Source of the DNA: Pseudalkalibacillus hwajinpoensis
GTDB lineage: Bacteria > Bacillota > Bacilli > Bacillales > Guptibacillaceae
Reading direction: 5' to 3'
NCBI RefSeq assembly: GCF_039851965.1
Contig: NZ_CP156674.1
Coordinates: forward strand, 3,658,001 to 3,722,000
Length of the DNA: 64,000 bases
Positions 35,237-43,373 of the stretch are shown in pieces. The translations under genes and the position numbers were made by a program. The notes beneath the pieces are model-generated. The model searched no databases. It saw only the letters and a program-made list of their open reading frames with translations, and was not told the DNA's origin. Positions within the stretch are counted from its first letter, which is position 1. Each line of letters starts with the position of its first letter.

Positions 35237-36353
35237 GTTGTACACCCTCCTTAGTGAAAATAGCCAGCGCTTGTTCTAAATCTTCGAGTAGGTCATCAAT
35301 TTGTTCGATTCCGACAGAAAATCGAAGCAACCGGTTACAGACGCCTTTCTTGATTCTGATGTCCTCAGGAATGTCAGCATGTGTTTGTGTGGCAGGATAG
35401 GTAATAAAACTCTCTACACCTCCAAGGCTTTCGGCAAAAGTAATAAGCTTTAGGTTTCTTAGAAAGAGATCAACCCACTCTTCTGAACGCAGCCGAAAGG
35501 AGAGCATGCCTCCCTTACCGGGGTAAAAGACATCTGTAATAGCGTCATGCTGGACCAGGTATTCCTCGACGATTCTAGCGTTTGCTTCATGTTGTTTCAT
35601 TCTAAGCGGGAGTGTTTTCATACCTCGTATTAATAACCAAGAATCAAGTGGGGAAAGAACAGCTCCGGCTCCATTTTGATACATTTCTATTTCAGAACAG
35701 ATCATTTGTCCTCTGGCTATGACCAGTCCTGCAAGGACATCATTATGACCTCCCAGATATTTGGTCGCACTATGCACAACAATATCTGCGCCTAGTTTTA
35801 ATGGATTCTGTAGTAACGGGGTGAAAAGGGTGTTATCAACAATAAACAATAAATCATTCTGTTTAGTGATCTGGCTTATTTCTTTTAAATCAGCAAGTAT
35901 CATTAACGGGTTAGATGGGTTCTCTACAAAAATTGCTCTTGTTTGATCAGTCAACATTGTTTGAATTGAGTCTGTATTCTGGCTATCAAAATAGGTGAAA
36001 GCAATACCAAAATGACTTTCTGCATGAGCGAACAACCTATAGGTCCCTCCATAAAGGTCATCTGACACGAGGATGTGATCACCACTTTTAAAGAGGGAAA
36101 GAACCGCTTGAATCGCAGCCATTCCTGAACTAAAGGCGAAACTTTGATCACCGTGTTCAAGTTCAGTTACAGCAGATTCAAGAACAGCTCTCGTTGGGTT
36201 TTTGGTTCTTGAATAATCAAACCCTGTTGATTGTCCGATGCCTTCGTGACTATATGATGTAGAAAAGTACACAGGTGGATTAACCGCTCCGGTTTGTGGG
36301 TCTGATTTATTTCCTAATTGGACAAGTAACGTTTCATGGTGGTGATTTCGCAT
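35226..36353 (-). CDS. metI: Cystathionine gamma-synthase / O-acetylhomoserine thiolyase
   Basis: Joins an activated homoserine to cysteine (cystathionine) or sulfide (homocysteine), as known for B. subtilis MetI. The 375-residue PLP enzyme has YSRTKNPTRAVLE near residue 47, ENPSNPLM near 145 and the PLP lysine in HSATKYLGGHND near 198. AAGGAG lies seven bases before ATG 36353 but only one base before ATG 36359, so the former is chosen. It is the first gene after the S-box leader and overlaps metC. Confidence 0.92.
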   Translation of the reverse strand: MRNHHHETLLVQLGNKSDPQTGAVNPPVYFSTSYSHEGIGQSTGFDYSRTKNPTRAVLESAVTELEHGDQSFAFSSGMAAIQAVLSLFKSGDHILVSDDLYGGTYRLFAHAESHFGIAFTYFDSQNTDSIQTMLTDQTRAIFVENPSNPLMILADLKEISQITKQNDLLFIVDNTLFTPLLQNPLKLGADIVVHSATKYLGGHNDVLAGLVIARGQMICSEIEMYQNGAGAVLSPLDSWLLIRGMKTLPLRMKQHEANARIVEEYLVQHDAITDVFYPGKGGMLSFRLRSEEWVDLFLRNLKLITFAESLGGVESFITYPATQTHADIPEDIRIKKGVCNRLLRFSVGIEQIDDLLEDLEQALAIFTKEGVQHEQ

Positions 36354-36390
36354 AATCATTCTCCTTTTTTTATTAATTAGGGCAATAAAA

Positions 36391-36541
36391 AAAAGCCCTC
36401 TATAAGAAGAAGACTTTGGCTGCTCTTCTTCTTATCGTTCAAGTTGAAATCAACTTGCTGGAATTAGCACCTTTCCGTAAAAAAAAACGGTGGTTGCTGA
36501 AGCTTCGTAGGGCCAGTCCCTCTGCTTCTCTTGATAAGAAT
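36391..36541 (-). promoter_or_regulatory. SAM-I riboswitch (S-box) of the methionine operon, minus strand
   Basis: On the minus strand the leader reads TTCTTATC, AAGAGAAGCAGAGGGACTGG, then CAGCAACC, and closes P1 with GATAAGAA. Two exclusive folds are visible. Antiterminator: 36424-36434 with 36403-36413 (11 bp). Terminator: 36408-36417 with 36392-36401, ten pairs with two G-U, followed by a T-run. The P1 3' strand is shared with the antiterminator, so SAM binding frees the terminator. Confidence 0.95.
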
Positions 36542-36581
36542 TAAAATAATATGGAGTTAATTAAATGAATGTTATTTCAAT

Positions 36582-36610
36582 AATCTACATCACTTTAAAG
36601 TGAATTGCAA
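36582..36610 (-). promoter_or_regulatory. Promoter of the methionine operon with internal palindrome
   Basis: Minus strand TTGCAA (36605-36610), 17-bp spacer and TAGATT (36582-36587). The spacer contains the perfect 14-bp palindrome TCACTTTAAAGTGA (36590-36603), which has the look of an operator. Confidence 0.65.
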
Positions 36611-36641
36611 GGGTTTATGCAAAATAATCTGAAACTTCCTT

Positions 36642-37448
36642 CTATTTATTGCTTTCTTCGTGATGACGTTCATTAGATACACCACGCGATTTAGGAAGAG
36701 GTATCTCTTTTAACGTCAAATAAAGAAGTGTGATTGCAACAAACCAATAAACAAGGAATCCAAAAGGAACAGTTGTCCTAATCAATGCCATGATGGCAAA
36801 GAATATCGTAGGAATTGTAACAGCATAAACGGAGAGCACCCATAATTGTTTGTAGGACACTTTACGTTTGGTCATACTGCGCAATAGTAGGCCGATCGTT
36901 GCCAGAACGGTAATACCGATAAATTTAAGACCCGTTTGTAGTAAATAGACGACAAATATAAGTAAAGGAATGAAAATAGGGAGCAAGCTATCAAGGTTTT
37001 TAGAAAGCTCCATTACGTCATGTTTAGTAAATGTCATTGTACTAAAGTTACTGTAATCAAACTCCTGCCGGGCTCCGTTTTCATTGATAATAATTCTGTC
37101 TTCTAAAAACGCAATGACCGAATCGTAAGCTTCAACATCGTCAGGCTTTGTTTCACCTGTTGCATCGAAAATGAAAGTGCCTTCACCTTCCTCTCGAACA
37201 AGTGGCTTATCTTGATCTGAGGTTAACGTCCCGTCTTGAAGAGTGAAATCAGGAACCTCCGTCATATACGTTTTTAATTCATCGTACGCATTTGTAAATG
37301 AGATGGCGGTGATGATGCCAACAGGTACGGATGTTAAAAACATTAACAAGAAAACATAAAGAATCGGCTTGCCGAGTTTTTGAAAACGAAAGCGAGCCAT
37401 CATTTTTGGTGAAAATAAACTGTAAAAAAGTTGTTTGAAAATGTTCAA
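36642..37448 (-). CDS. DUF1189 membrane protein
   Basis: Function unknown. The 268-residue protein has an N-terminal membrane segment (about 28-50), an extracytoplasmic domain of about 110 residues (LQDGTLTSDQDKPLV, GTFIFDATGET) and four C-terminal membrane segments from about 155 on. This is the DUF1189 layout, as in YqgB of B. subtilis. Translation appears to start at TTG 37448, with GAGGAGA seven bases upstream; no ATG fits. It stands alone on the minus strand, between the met leader and the Na/Pi transporter. Confidence 0.82.
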   Translation of the reverse strand: MNIFKQLFYSLFSPKMMARFRFQKLGKPILYVFLLMFLTSVPVGIITAISFTNAYDELKTYMTEVPDFTLQDGTLTSDQDKPLVREEGEGTFIFDATGETKPDDVEAYDSVIAFLEDRIIINENGARQEFDYSNFSTMTFTKHDVMELSKNLDSLLPIFIPLLIFVVYLLQTGLKFIGITVLATIGLLLRSMTKRKVSYKQLWVLSVYAVTIPTIFFAIMALIRTTVPFGFLVYWFVAITLLYLTLKEIPLPKSRGVSNERHHEESNK

Positions 37449-37678
37449 ATCAAAATCTCCTCTCCACTTCAGGGTGTATCTCCCCAGAACTAGTTTAGCT
37501 TATAAAAGGAGATAGGAACAATAATGATATTGAAACTTTTTTGAAACAAACCTGGTTATTCAATAATATCTTTACAAATCTATATTAACTCTTTACAAAG
37601 GTGGGGGTGATGTAGATAATAGACAAGGGACTTTGTTGAGTATTGTCGAAAAAATAAATCATGGTGCAAGGGGTTGAA

Positions 37679-39310
37679 ATGATGGAACTCAACGTTCAGG
37701 AGATGATCTTTCAATTTGTGGGAGGTCTGGGTATTTTCCTGTTTGGACTTAAGTACATGGGAGATGGCCTTCAACGATCAGCAGGTGATCGCTTAAGAGA
37801 CATTCTGGATCGCTTTACAACGAATCCATTTATGGGTGTGCTCGCTGGTATAGTAGTTACCATATTATTGCAAACTAGCTCAGGGACTACGGTTCTTACT
37901 GTCGGCTTAGTAAACGCAGGGTTTATGACCTTAAGACAGGCAATTGGTGTCATAATGGGTGCTAACATTGGTACTACTGTTACTGCATTTATCATCGGTA
38001 TTCCAATTAAAGATTACGCACTACCGATTATCTTTATAGGTGCCGTGCTAATTTTCTTTGTTAAAAACAAGAAAATCAGTTATCTTGGCCAAATCATTTT
38101 TGGTTTTGGTGGCCTATTCTACGGTCTTGAACTTATGAGTAATGGTATGAAGCCTTTAAGAACCCTTCAAGCTTTTCAAGATCTTACGGTTAGTATGAGT
38201 GACAATCCTATACTCGGAGTAGTAATTGGAACAGTCTTCACGGTCATTGTGCAAAGTTCCAGTGCAACAATTGGTGTTCTTCAAAGCCTCTTTTCACAGG
38301 ATGCAATGAGCTTACAAGCAGCTATGCCTGTCCTATTTGGTGATAATATAGGTACAACAGTTACAGCTGTTCTCGCATCAATTGGAGCATCAGTAGCAGC
38401 AAGGAGAGCAGCTCTTACTCATGTCATATTTAATCTGATTGGTACAACGATATTTTTAATCATTTTATCTCTTTACACTCCTTTTATCGCTTATCTTCAG
38501 GGAGTACTCAATCTAAATGAAGAAATGACGATCGCATTTGCTCATGGTATTTTCAACGTTTCTAATACTGTTATCCAGTTTCCATTTATAGCGTTGCTAG
38601 CAGTACTTGTTACAAAGATTATTCCAGGTGATGATTCAGCCATTCAATATAAGCCGAAGCATTTAGATCCTGTGTTCATTGAGCGTTCTCCATCTGTAGC
38701 GCTTGGCCAGGCTAAAGAAGAAGTCATTCGTATGAGTGAATTCGCATATAAAGGTGTAAAAGAAGCTTCAATTTATTTAACATCAAAAAGTCCAAAAAGT
38801 GCTGAGAAAACTGTTCAGTATGAAGAAGCAATCAACAATCTTGATAACAAAATTACTGACTATCTTATTCAGTTATCCGCTACTTCTCTTTCGGGAGAAG
38901 AATCAACTCGCCATGGTATGTTGATGGATTCAGTTCGTGACATTGAGCGAATTGGGGATCATATGGAAAACATTGTAGAGCTCGTTGATTATCAACTTAG
39001 TAACAAAGTTAAAATGACTGATGTTGCTATGACTGATCTTGATGAAATGTTCAACCTTACACTTTCAGCACTTCAAGAAGCATTTGATTCTCTTGATAAA
39101 TGGGATGTTGAGAAAGCGCAGGAAGTTGTTAAGCTTGAAGATAAAATTGACAAAATGGAAAGAACGCTTCGTAAACAGCATATTCTTCGTTTAAATGAAG
39201 GAGAGTGTTCTGGAAGTGCAGGAATTGTATTTGTCGATATCATCAGTAACCTCGAACGAATAGGTGACCATGCAGTTAACATAGCAGAAGCAGTTATTGG
39301 GGAAGAATAA
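37679..39310 (+). CDS. Na+/phosphate cotransporter with PhoU-like domain
   Basis: Probable sodium-coupled phosphate uptake. The 543-residue protein has two repeats of the Na/Pi cotransporter II domain in about residues 10-310, each with the QTSSGTT/QSSSAT motif (LLQTSSGTTVLTVGLV and VIVQSSSATIGVL), and a cytoplasmic PhoU-like helical bundle in about 345-543 (DIERIGDHMENI, NLERIGDHAVNI). AAGGGG lies five bases before ATG 37679; ATG 37682 is equally possible. It is not adjacent to the pst operon, and no PhoP repeats are evident before it. Confidence 0.9.
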   Translation: MMELNVQEMIFQFVGGLGIFLFGLKYMGDGLQRSAGDRLRDILDRFTTNPFMGVLAGIVVTILLQTSSGTTVLTVGLVNAGFMTLRQAIGVIMGANIGTTVTAFIIGIPIKDYALPIIFIGAVLIFFVKNKKISYLGQIIFGFGGLFYGLELMSNGMKPLRTLQAFQDLTVSMSDNPILGVVIGTVFTVIVQSSSATIGVLQSLFSQDAMSLQAAMPVLFGDNIGTTVTAVLASIGASVAARRAALTHVIFNLIGTTIFLIILSLYTPFIAYLQGVLNLNEEMTIAFAHGIFNVSNTVIQFPFIALLAVLVTKIIPGDDSAIQYKPKHLDPVFIERSPSVALGQAKEEVIRMSEFAYKGVKEASIYLTSKSPKSAEKTVQYEEAINNLDNKITDYLIQLSATSLSGEESTRHGMLMDSVRDIERIGDHMENIVELVDYQLSNKVKMTDVAMTDLDEMFNLTLSALQEAFDSLDKWDVEKAQEVVKLEDKIDKMERTLRKQHILRLNEGECSGSAGIVFVDIISNLERIGDHAVNIAEAVIGEE

Positions 39311-39316
39311 TACTAT

Positions 39317-39352
39317 GGAAGCAGAGGTTTTTCTACTCTGCTTCCGTTTTTT
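39317..39352 (+). terminator. Terminator of the Na/Pi cotransporter gene
   Basis: Perfect 10-bp stem (39317-39326 with 39336-39345) followed by GTTTTTTT. Confidence 0.9.
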
Positions 39353-39431
39353 TATGAATCTTTCTCAATCACATATACGTAGAATGAATAGGAACAAATG
39401 TATATAATAGAAGGAAGAAAGGAGTTGCAAC

Positions 39432-39914
39432 ATGGATATATTGGTTTGGGGTCTAGTGAGTATTGCATTTCTCGTAGCCTTTGTCGGGCTTATTTATCCG
39501 ATTATTCCATCTGTATTGTTCATTTACATAGGTTTTATTTTATATGGGATATTATATGAATTCAGCTCCATGACAATCAGCTTTTGGATCTTACAAGTCC
39601 TACTTACAGCATTGTTGTTCGCAGCAGATTATGCAAGTAATTTATTTGGAGTGAAGAAATATGGCGGTTCAAAAGCGGCGATCTGGGGAAGCACGATTGG
39701 ATTATTAATCGGACCCTTTGTTATTCCATTAGCAGGCATTATTCTGGGTCCATTTATAGGAGCTGTAGTTGCAGAACTCCTATTCCATCGCAAGTCTTTT
39801 AAAGAGTCTGTGCAAGTAGGGGTTGGTTCGCTACTTGGTTTTCTTGGAGGAGCAGTCGCGAAAGGTGTTTTGCAAGCGATTATGATTGTTATTTTCCTAG
39901 TATACGTAATATGA
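39432..39914 (+). CDS. DUF456 membrane protein (YqgC-like)
   Basis: A 160-residue integral membrane protein of unknown function with about four or five hydrophobic segments (VSIAFLVAFVGLIYPIIPSV, ALLFAADYASNLFG, GPFVIPLAGIILGPFIGA, GSLLGFLGGAVAKG). The Gly-rich short helices are typical of DUF456. AAAGGAGTTG precedes the ATG. It lies next to the tRNA/sodA region, like yqgC beside sodA in B. subtilis. Confidence 0.82.
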   Translation: MDILVWGLVSIAFLVAFVGLIYPIIPSVLFIYIGFILYGILYEFSSMTISFWILQVLLTALLFAADYASNLFGVKKYGGSKAAIWGSTIGLLIGPFVIPLAGIILGPFIGAVVAELLFHRKSFKESVQVGVGSLLGFLGGAVAKGVLQAIMIVIFLVYVI

Positions 39915-39995
39915 GTTCTTGATGACGAAGTGGAACAATGATATATTAATTTCATCACTGATTTTTATTTCCGAAAATAAATTCCTAATAAATTA

Positions 39996-40025
39996 TTGAC
40001 GCTAATAATAGGGATGTGGTATATT
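39996..40025 (+). promoter_or_regulatory. Promoter of the tRNA cluster
   Basis: TTGACG (39996-40001), 18-bp spacer, TATATT (40020-40025), followed 22 bases later by the first tRNA. Confidence 0.75.
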
Positions 40026-40047
40026 AGTTCTTGTCGTTAAGAATTAT

Positions 40048-40122
40048 TCCACAGTAGCTCAGTGGTAGAGCTATCGGCTGTTAACCGATCGGTCGTAGGT
40101 TCGAATCCTACCTGTGGAGCCA
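40048..40122 (+). tRNA. tRNA-Asn (GTT)
   Basis: Acceptor TCCACAG pairs with CTGTGGA; anticodon GTT at 40080-40082 in loop CTGTTAA; TTCGAAT T-loop; CCA encoded. Confidence 0.96.
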
Positions 40123-40125
40123 TAT

Positions 40126-40202
40126 GGCGGTGTAGCTCAGCTGGCTAGAGCGTACGGTTCATACCCGTGAGGTCGGGGGTTCGATCCCCTCCGCCGCTAC
40201 CA
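40126..40202 (+). tRNA. tRNA-Met (CAT), elongator
   Basis: Acceptor GGCGGTG/CGCCGCT with G-T pairs, anticodon CAT at 40160-40162, CCA encoded. The 1-72 pair is formed and the anticodon stem lacks the GGG/CCC of initiators, so this is the elongator. Confidence 0.9.
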
Positions 40203-40217
40203 TATAATTCAAACCAT

Positions 40218-40294
40218 GGCGGTTGTGGCGAAGTGGTTAACGCACCGGATTGTGATTCCGGCATTCGTGGGTTCAATTCCCATCAGCCGCCCCA
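40218..40294 (+). tRNA. tRNA-His (GTG)
   Basis: Anticodon GTG at 40252-40254 in stem CCGGA/TCCGG. An extra 5' G (40218) faces C73, the G-1 identity element of histidine tRNAs. CCA encoded. Confidence 0.96.
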
Positions 40295-40308
40295 CTTAAA
40301 TACATAAA

Positions 40309-40385
40309 GGACCCTTAGCTCAGCTGGTTAGAGCTGACGGCTCATAACCGTCCGGTCGCAGGTTCGAGTCCTGCAGGGTCCACCA
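40309..40385 (+). tRNA. tRNA-Ile2 (CAT, expected lysidine-modified)
   Basis: Anticodon CAT at 40343-40345 but the body (GGACCCT acceptor, GACGG/CCGTC anticodon stem, A73) closely resembles the Bacillus isoleucine tRNA read after TilS converts C34 to lysidine. It decodes AUA. Assignment by body sequence, not by anticodon. Confidence 0.85.
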
Positions 40386-40395
40386 AATGCATATC

Positions 40396-40488
40396 GGAGG
40401 AATACCCAAGTCTGGCTGAAGGGATCGGTCTTGAAAACCGACAGGGGCTTAATCGCCCGCGGGGGTTCGAATCCCTCTTCCTCCTCCA
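40396..40488 (+). tRNA. tRNA-Ser (TGA)
   Basis: Class II tRNA with long variable arm; acceptor GGAGGAA/TTCCTCC, anticodon TGA at 40432-40434, CCA encoded. The discriminator base is T (40485), where G is usual in serine tRNAs. Confidence 0.94.
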
Positions 40489-40546
40489 TTTTATTCATTA
40501 ATATGCTTTAGAAGCTTGCATGCAAAGCACAGTTTCATTTTACCGT

Positions 40547-40627
<81 letters not shown>

Positions 40628-40650
40628 AAACTTTTTACTACATAAAACAT

Positions 40651-40726
<76 letters not shown>

Positions 40727-40742
40727 CTCAATAAAGATCCCA

Positions 40743-40768
40743 CTCGTCATATTATGGCGAGTTTTTTT
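40743..40768 (+). terminator. Terminator of the tRNA cluster
   Basis: Stem CTCGTCA/TGGCGAG (40743-40749 with 40755-40761, one G-T pair) followed by seven T. Confidence 0.88.
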
Positions 40769-40851
40769 GATTGAATTTCAATCAGATGTTTAATTCGATA
40801 TACTCTCGGGAAGCTTTATATGTGTTGCGGATATTTAGTAATGTTTATTAT

Positions 40852-40880
40852 TTGAAAACGAATACCAAATCTGCTACTGT
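40852..40880 (+). promoter_or_regulatory. Candidate sodA promoter
   Basis: TTGAAA (40852-40857), 17-bp spacer, TACTGT (40875-40880). The leader that follows contains a small hairpin (CGGG-AAA-CCCG near 40911-40921) flanked by AGGAC/GTCCT. Confidence 0.55.
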
Positions 40881-40963
40881 AAACTTGTGAGGACAACATG
40901 TTCACGTGGCGGGAAACCCGTCCTGACAGCAAGTTACATATTATTCTAAGGAGGAGATTCACA

Positions 40964-41575
40964 ATGGCTAAATTTGAACTACCAGAACTACCTTACGATT
41001 ACAACGCACTAGAACCACATATTGACGAAGAAACAATGAAGATCCACCACGACAAGCATCATAACGCATATGTAACAAAATTGAATGGTGCACTAGAAGG
41101 TCATGAAGATCATGCATCTAAAAGCCTTGAAGATTTACTTGGCAATCTTGATGCTTTACCTGAAGGCATCCGTACTGCTGTTCGTAACAATGGTGGCGGA
41201 CACGCTAACCACTCACTATTCTGGCAACTGCTAAGCCCTAATGGCGGCGGTGAACCATCTGGAGACTTGAGTGAAGCACTTAAGAAGAAATTCGGTAGCT
41301 TTGAAAGCTTTAAAGAAGATTTCTCTAACGCTGCAGCAGGCCGGTTCGGTTCTGGCTGGGCATGGCTCGTAGTTAAAGGTGGAGAACTTGAAGTTACAAG
41401 CACTCCTAACCAGGATACTCCAGTAATGGATGGTGTTACACCAATCCTTGGACTTGATGTTTGGGAGCATGCTTATTACCTTAAGTATCAAAACAAGCGT
41501 CCTGATTACATCAGCGCCTTCTGGAATGTAGTAAACTGGGATGAAGTTGCTAAGCGTTACGAAGCAGCAAAATAA
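40964..41575 (+). CDS. sodA: Superoxide dismutase [Mn/Fe]
   Basis: Converts superoxide to hydrogen peroxide and oxygen in the cytoplasm. The 203-residue protein starts MAKFELPELPYDYNALEP; metal ligands are His near 27 (MKIHHDKHH), His near 82 (NHSLFWQLL), Asp and His near 165-169 (LDVWEHAYYLKY). QDTPVMDG near 147 and GGG at 74-76 point to the manganese type. AAGGAGGAG precedes ATG 40964; the upstream in-frame ATG at 40898 is rejected. Expression starts from a leader of about 75 bases with a hairpin. Confidence 0.97.
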   Translation: MAKFELPELPYDYNALEPHIDEETMKIHHDKHHNAYVTKLNGALEGHEDHASKSLEDLLGNLDALPEGIRTAVRNNGGGHANHSLFWQLLSPNGGGEPSGDLSEALKKKFGSFESFKEDFSNAAAGRFGSGWAWLVVKGGELEVTSTPNQDTPVMDGVTPILGLDVWEHAYYLKYQNKRPDYISAFWNVVNWDEVAKRYEAAK

Positions 41576-41591
41576 TAATTAATTCCCTCTA

Positions 41592-41617
41592 CCCCGGCAT
41601 TTCTGCCGGGGTTTTTT
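41592..41617. terminator. Terminator of sodA
   Basis: Perfect 8-bp GC-rich stem (41592-41599 with 41604-41611), loop TTTC, then T6. It abuts the end of the convergent gene at 41616. Confidence 0.93.
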
Positions 41618-41915
41618 ACTGTTCAATGACGGTGTAAAGTTCCCCAAATATAGTTAGAACGTGATTTAGGACAAGATCAGTTAGTAAACAACCTGTTTCG
41701 AAGTCATGTTGACTCCATACAAGTATCTGTTTTCGGTTTACTGTTACACATAACAATCCTTCGTATGTACTTATATGAATGAATGAGGCAGAAGAAGTTG
41801 TGGTTAAGTTATAAGGAATATTATACATAGTAAGCTCTCGGTGAATGATTGAAATAAATTGACTTTGCATCTCTGAAGTGATTAATTTCTTTTGGTGAAT
41901 AAATCCATACATCAT
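41616..41915 (-). CDS. Hypothetical protein, 99 residues
   Basis: I do not recognise this protein. It is soluble, with no signal peptide or membrane segment; the middle is Ser/Thr-rich (YNLTTTSSASFIHISTYEG) and the C-terminal half is hydrophobic-alternating (LTDLVLNHVLTIFGELYTV). GAAAGGAGA stands a few bases before two adjacent ATG codons, and the frame ends at the sodA terminator, which together support a real gene. Possible role unknown. Confidence 0.65.
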   Translation of the reverse strand: MMYGFIHQKKLITSEMQSQFISIIHRELTMYNIPYNLTTTSSASFIHISTYEGLLCVTVNRKQILVWSQHDFETGCLLTDLVLNHVLTIFGELYTVIEQ

Positions 41916-42013
41916 TAGTCTCCTTTCAAAAACAGCTTATCCTTTTTCGATCTTCCGCATAACGAACGTGAATTAATACAAAATAAGGGTGGATGAAAAA
42001 AGGGGAGTTTGTT

Positions 42014-43264
42014 ATGAAAGTACTGAAGCATATGATCGGCGAAATTGAAGTAACGAAAGATTTATTGTTATTGCTTTCAATTGGTGGGTTATACGCACTG
42101 AGCATTGCGCTATCGAATACATTCGTTAATGTATACCTGTGGAAACAGTCCGGCGAATTTGCAGACATAGGAATATACAATCTTTCTGCCGTCATTAGCC
42201 AGCCATTGACATTCATACTCGCTGGGAAATGGGCTAAGAAAATGGACAGGGTGATTGTACTTAGAATAGGGGTTATCTTTCTGTCTCTCTTCTATGTTAC
42301 AGTGCTCTTACTCGGTCAGAACGCAAGTCACTTACTTGTTCTACTTGGAGCGTTACTTGGTATTGGATTCGGGTTCTATTGGCTTGCTTTTAACGTGCTA
42401 ACATTTGAAATTACTGAACCAGAAACTAGAGATTTTTTTAATGGGTTTTTAGGACTGCTCACTTCTTTCGCTGGCATGATTGGCCCGATTTTCGCTGGGT
42501 TTGTGATCTCAAGCCTTGAAGCATTTGCCGGTTATAAAGTGATATTTGGAGTATCGCTTGCGCTGTTTTTTACAGCGGTAATTCTTAGCTTCTTCTTGAA
42601 AAGGCGTTCAGCTAAAGGAAATTTCTCATTTAAAAGGGTATTCCAAGAGCGCAAAGCAAATTCTGATTGGCTAAATGTGCTACATGCTCATTTTTTTCAG
42701 GGTATAAGAGAGGGTACCTTTATTTTCATCATCGTCGTTCTTGTATTTATTACAACAGAGAGTGAACTTGCCATTGGTACGTTCGGACTAGTGAATTCCG
42801 CTGTATCTTTTCTTGCTTATTATATAGCGACAAGGTTGATTAAACCTCGCTATCGAAAAAAAGCCATTCTATATGGTGGGCTTATCCTTTATGCATCGGT
42901 TTTTCTGCTCCTATCAGATTTAACCTTTGGACGGTTACTTGTATACGGAATTTGTATTTCGATTGCTTATCCCTTGCTTCTTGTACCTTACATTTCTCTA
43001 ACCTATGATGTAATTGGAAAAGCGTGGAACGCAGCAGAAATGAGAATTGAGTACATTGTAGTGAGGGAAGTTTATCTGAATTTAGGCAGAATTGTATCGA
43101 TTCTTCTCTTTCTTTTGACCATTTCGATTTATGACAGTACGAAAAGTATTCCGATCCTGCTGTTATTCCTCGGGGCTGGTCATTCAGTGCTCTATTTATT
43201 TATTAGAAAACTTCAAACATCATCTCCTGCCAAAACTGAACCATCTCCTGAGCCGACACAATAG
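42014..43264 (+). CDS. MFS transporter (YqgE-like)
   Basis: A 416-residue membrane protein with about 11-12 hydrophobic segments, of the major facilitator superfamily. Features include GKWAKKMDRVIVLRIG between segments 2 and 3 (the loop-2-type basic motif) and GFFNGFLGLLTSFAGMIGPIFAG in segment 5. Substrate unknown. ATG 42014 with AAAGGGGAG six bases upstream is chosen; ATG 41993 is possible. Location between sodA and pbpA matches yqgE of B. subtilis. The last ~15 residues are Pro/Ser/Glu-rich. Confidence 0.85.
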   Translation: MKVLKHMIGEIEVTKDLLLLLSIGGLYALSIALSNTFVNVYLWKQSGEFADIGIYNLSAVISQPLTFILAGKWAKKMDRVIVLRIGVIFLSLFYVTVLLLGQNASHLLVLLGALLGIGFGFYWLAFNVLTFEITEPETRDFFNGFLGLLTSFAGMIGPIFAGFVISSLEAFAGYKVIFGVSLALFFTAVILSFFLKRRSAKGNFSFKRVFQERKANSDWLNVLHAHFFQGIREGTFIFIIVVLVFITTESELAIGTFGLVNSAVSFLAYYIATRLIKPRYRKKAILYGGLILYASVFLLLSDLTFGRLLVYGICISIAYPLLLVPYISLTYDVIGKAWNAAEMRIEYIVVREVYLNLGRIVSILLFLLTISIYDSTKSIPILLLFLGAGHSVLYLFIRKLQTSSPAKTEPSPEPTQ

Positions 43265-43321
43265 CTCATTAGTCCCTTTACTTTTAGGACACCACTAAGT
43301 ATAGTTAGGAGGGAGTTCTGT

Positions 43322-43344
43322 GACACCTGTCTAAAACAGGTGTC
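43322..43344. repeat. Perfect 9-bp inverted repeat before pbpA
   Basis: GACACCTGT (43322-43330) and its complement (43336-43344) around CTAAA. It is not followed by a T-run. It may end the MFS transcript weakly or act on pbpA expression. Confidence 0.6.
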
Positions 43345-43373
43345 TATATGTGTTGGAGGGAAGGAAGTTTATC

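Noticed and set aside
40501..40546. Palindromic TTGCATGCAA between tRNA-Ser and tRNA-fMet as a regulatory site
   Set aside because: Short and within a transcribed spacer; probably a spacer hairpin for tRNA processing or chance.
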